From Rhabditophanes sp. KR3021 (lineage: Eukaryota; Nematoda; Chromadorea; Rhabditida; Alloionematidae): a DNA stretch of 64,000 nucleotides. The number at the start of each line of letters is the position of its first letter. The first letter of the stretch is position 1. A program made the position numbers and the translations under genes. Below are positions 62,494-64,000 of the stretch, piece after piece. The notes under the pieces are model-generated. The model had not been told where the DNA came from. It made no database searches and worked only from the letters and a program-made list of their open reading frames with translations. Location of the stretch: positions 8,866,001-8,930,000 of the forward strand of contig CAUJLY010000001.1 of assembly GCA_963281155.1 (NCBI GenBank). The letters run 5' to 3'.

Positions 62494-64000
62494 ATGGCTT
62501 CACCTGAACTGGAACCGCCCTCCCAACTGAGTTGGGGTTGTCTGTGGGACAAGACTGACACAGTCCTCAACCAAACGACGAAAGGAATCGAGATGTTGGA
62601 TCGGTTTGGGCAATTTGTGCGTGACAGGGCTATAATAGAAGAAGAATACGCCTCCAAGCTGAAACAATTAATCCGCAAAAATAACAAAGCTCTAGACAAA
62701 GAAAATGCACAAGGCAAAGAGTTCACCTATGTTTCATCATTTACCGACTACATGAAAGCTATCGAACACTTGGCTATGCAACACGAAGTCGTAGGGGAGA
62801 AGCTAAAAAAAGAATTAGCACCAAAGATATCTGAAAAATGTGTTGATTTCAAAAATCGCACCAAGTCCCATCATGCTGATTTGGGAGCTCTCAAATTAAT
62901 AGTGGATCAAGCTTTAGATTCAGCCAAAAAACATCTCAAACACTACCAAAGGACGTTTCGAGATGCCGAGCAAGCTTATGTCAAATTCGATAAAGCTGAA
63001 AAGAATATGGATATTTCTAGAGCTGACTTGGCCAAAGCCAAAAATAACGCCGAAAGCAAACATGCATCGTGTCGAGAAGCTCAATCAGCTTACCTAAATC
63101 AATTAAGTATTACGGAAAAAATTAGGGATGATCATTATCAGGTGAAGTTGCATGACTTGTTGAATGGAATCAGGAGGATGGATGTGGAGAGGATTAGTGA
63201 GGGGAAGGGGTGTTTGTATGCTAGTGTTGGCATTGAGACAGATGTTGTTAATATTATTCAGAGGTAATTTTGGGTTCAGGAGATCATTTTATTTTGATTT
63301 AGTTGTTATGCTGACATGAATAGTGCCGCTGCTATTATAGATCCCGCCAAGGATGCGGAAACAGTCGTCAAGCAAATTAAGACTGGGTATGTGTATGTTC
63401 CTGTTGATATGGAAGTTAATTATGGGTGTCCGACTAATATTTTAAAGACTGGACATTCGGCTTTGTCCTCCGGAGATGAAGGGGCAATGCAGACTTTGAA
63501 AAGAGGTGTCTTGTCCAATGGAAATAATGTTGGGGCCAAGAATGGGACTGCCAAGGTTTCTAGGAAACAAAGCATGCATCAACGGCTCTTTGGGGAAGGC
63601 AAATCTAAGCAGAAAGAGAATGGACAAGGGCCCTTTTGTAATGATCCACCCCAACAAAGGATTAGGAAGTGTGAGGATAAATTAGTTTTGTTAGAAAAAG
63701 AAATTGAGAAAGTCGATCAGGCAAGGAATGGCCTTCAGAAGATGTTCACAGTCTACGAACAAAATCCAAAGCTAGGCGACCCTAAAAAAGTAGATGAACA
63801 ACTGCAACAATACATAGCAGAGCTTTCCGAGCTTCAGAAGCAGAAGCAATTATACCAAGCAACTATAGATGAAACCAAGACGCAGCTTTCGATGAATCTA
63901 AGTATAGACGGCACCACCACTCCAAAAAACCCTTCCATTTCCTCTGGCATATCCCCCCGTACTTCCTCAAACACACACTCTCCCATGATGACACCACGAA
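62494..64000 (+). CDS. toca: TOCA/CIP4-type F-BAR protein, 5' part
   Basis: There are two exons within the window, 62494-63263 and 63303 onward, joined in phase 2 across a 39-nt intron. About 489 residues are seen with no stop before the edge. Residues about 5-280 form an F-BAR domain (GCLWDKTDTVLNQTTKGIEM, IIEEEYASKLKQLIRKN, FDKAEKNMDISRADLAKAKN). A polar linker and an HR1 (Cdc42-binding) coiled coil follow (LEKEIEKVDQARNGLQKMF to about LYQATIDETKTQL). The expected C-terminal SH3 domain lies beyond the window. TOCA proteins bind curved membrane and Cdc42 and activate N-WASP/WAVE-driven actin in endocytosis. The start sits in a good context (ACCATGG). Confidence 0.9.

Overview
This window is nuclear DNA of a nematode. 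It is AT-rich. Most introns are about 39-50 nt with GT...AG ends, and many acceptors read TTTCAG, TTTTAG or TTTAAG. The gene set is typical of roundworms: ShKT-domain secreted proteins, a Warthog-type hedgehog-related protein, a CPG4-like secreted protein, a DUF229 protein, CHK/EcKinase-like proteins and a PKC-1-type kinase. Several products match Caenorhabditis families closely, but the sequence alone does not give a genus.

Layout. 1-3.7 kb, minus strand: a truncated secreted protein, four tandem cystatins and a double-ShKT protein. 5.2-10.2 kb: a novel-type PKC gene whose 2.6 kb intron holds a DUF229 gene on the other strand. 10.2-16.0 kb: a gene desert. 16-31 kb: a serine protease, a decayed gene, a Myb-like nuclear protein, an RCC1L-like protein convergent with a CPG4-like protein, a small membrane protein, a HAD-family protein, a small coiled-coil protein, and a PAN plus thrombospondin-repeat protein. 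32-38 kb: two tandem CHK-like kinases with matching promoters, a decayed membrane-protein gene and a four-pass membrane protein. 41-48.5 kb: a glypican convergent with a stomatin-family gene that has up to four alternative first exons. 50.6-53.2 kb: the hedgehog-related gene, with a possible relic gene nested in its intron. 54.4-57.8 kb: two small unidentified genes and an ALDH8A1-type dehydrogenase. 57.8-62.5 kb: a second desert. 62.5-64 kb: the 5' part of a TOCA/CIP4 F-BAR gene.

There is no operon-like run of unrelated genes and no rRNA, tRNA, CRISPR array or intact transposon that I could support. The clearest clusters are duplications (cystatins, CHK-like kinases). The most unusual architecture is in the PKC/DUF229 nest and the stomatin locus. 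The stomatin locus also has one intron whose donor reads GAAAGT rather than GTAAGT. I did not find a convincing new multi-gene system. The items most worth checking are the stomatin donor and alternative exons, the nested genes, and the broken reading frames near 17.2, 28.2, 36.7 and 52.6 kb.
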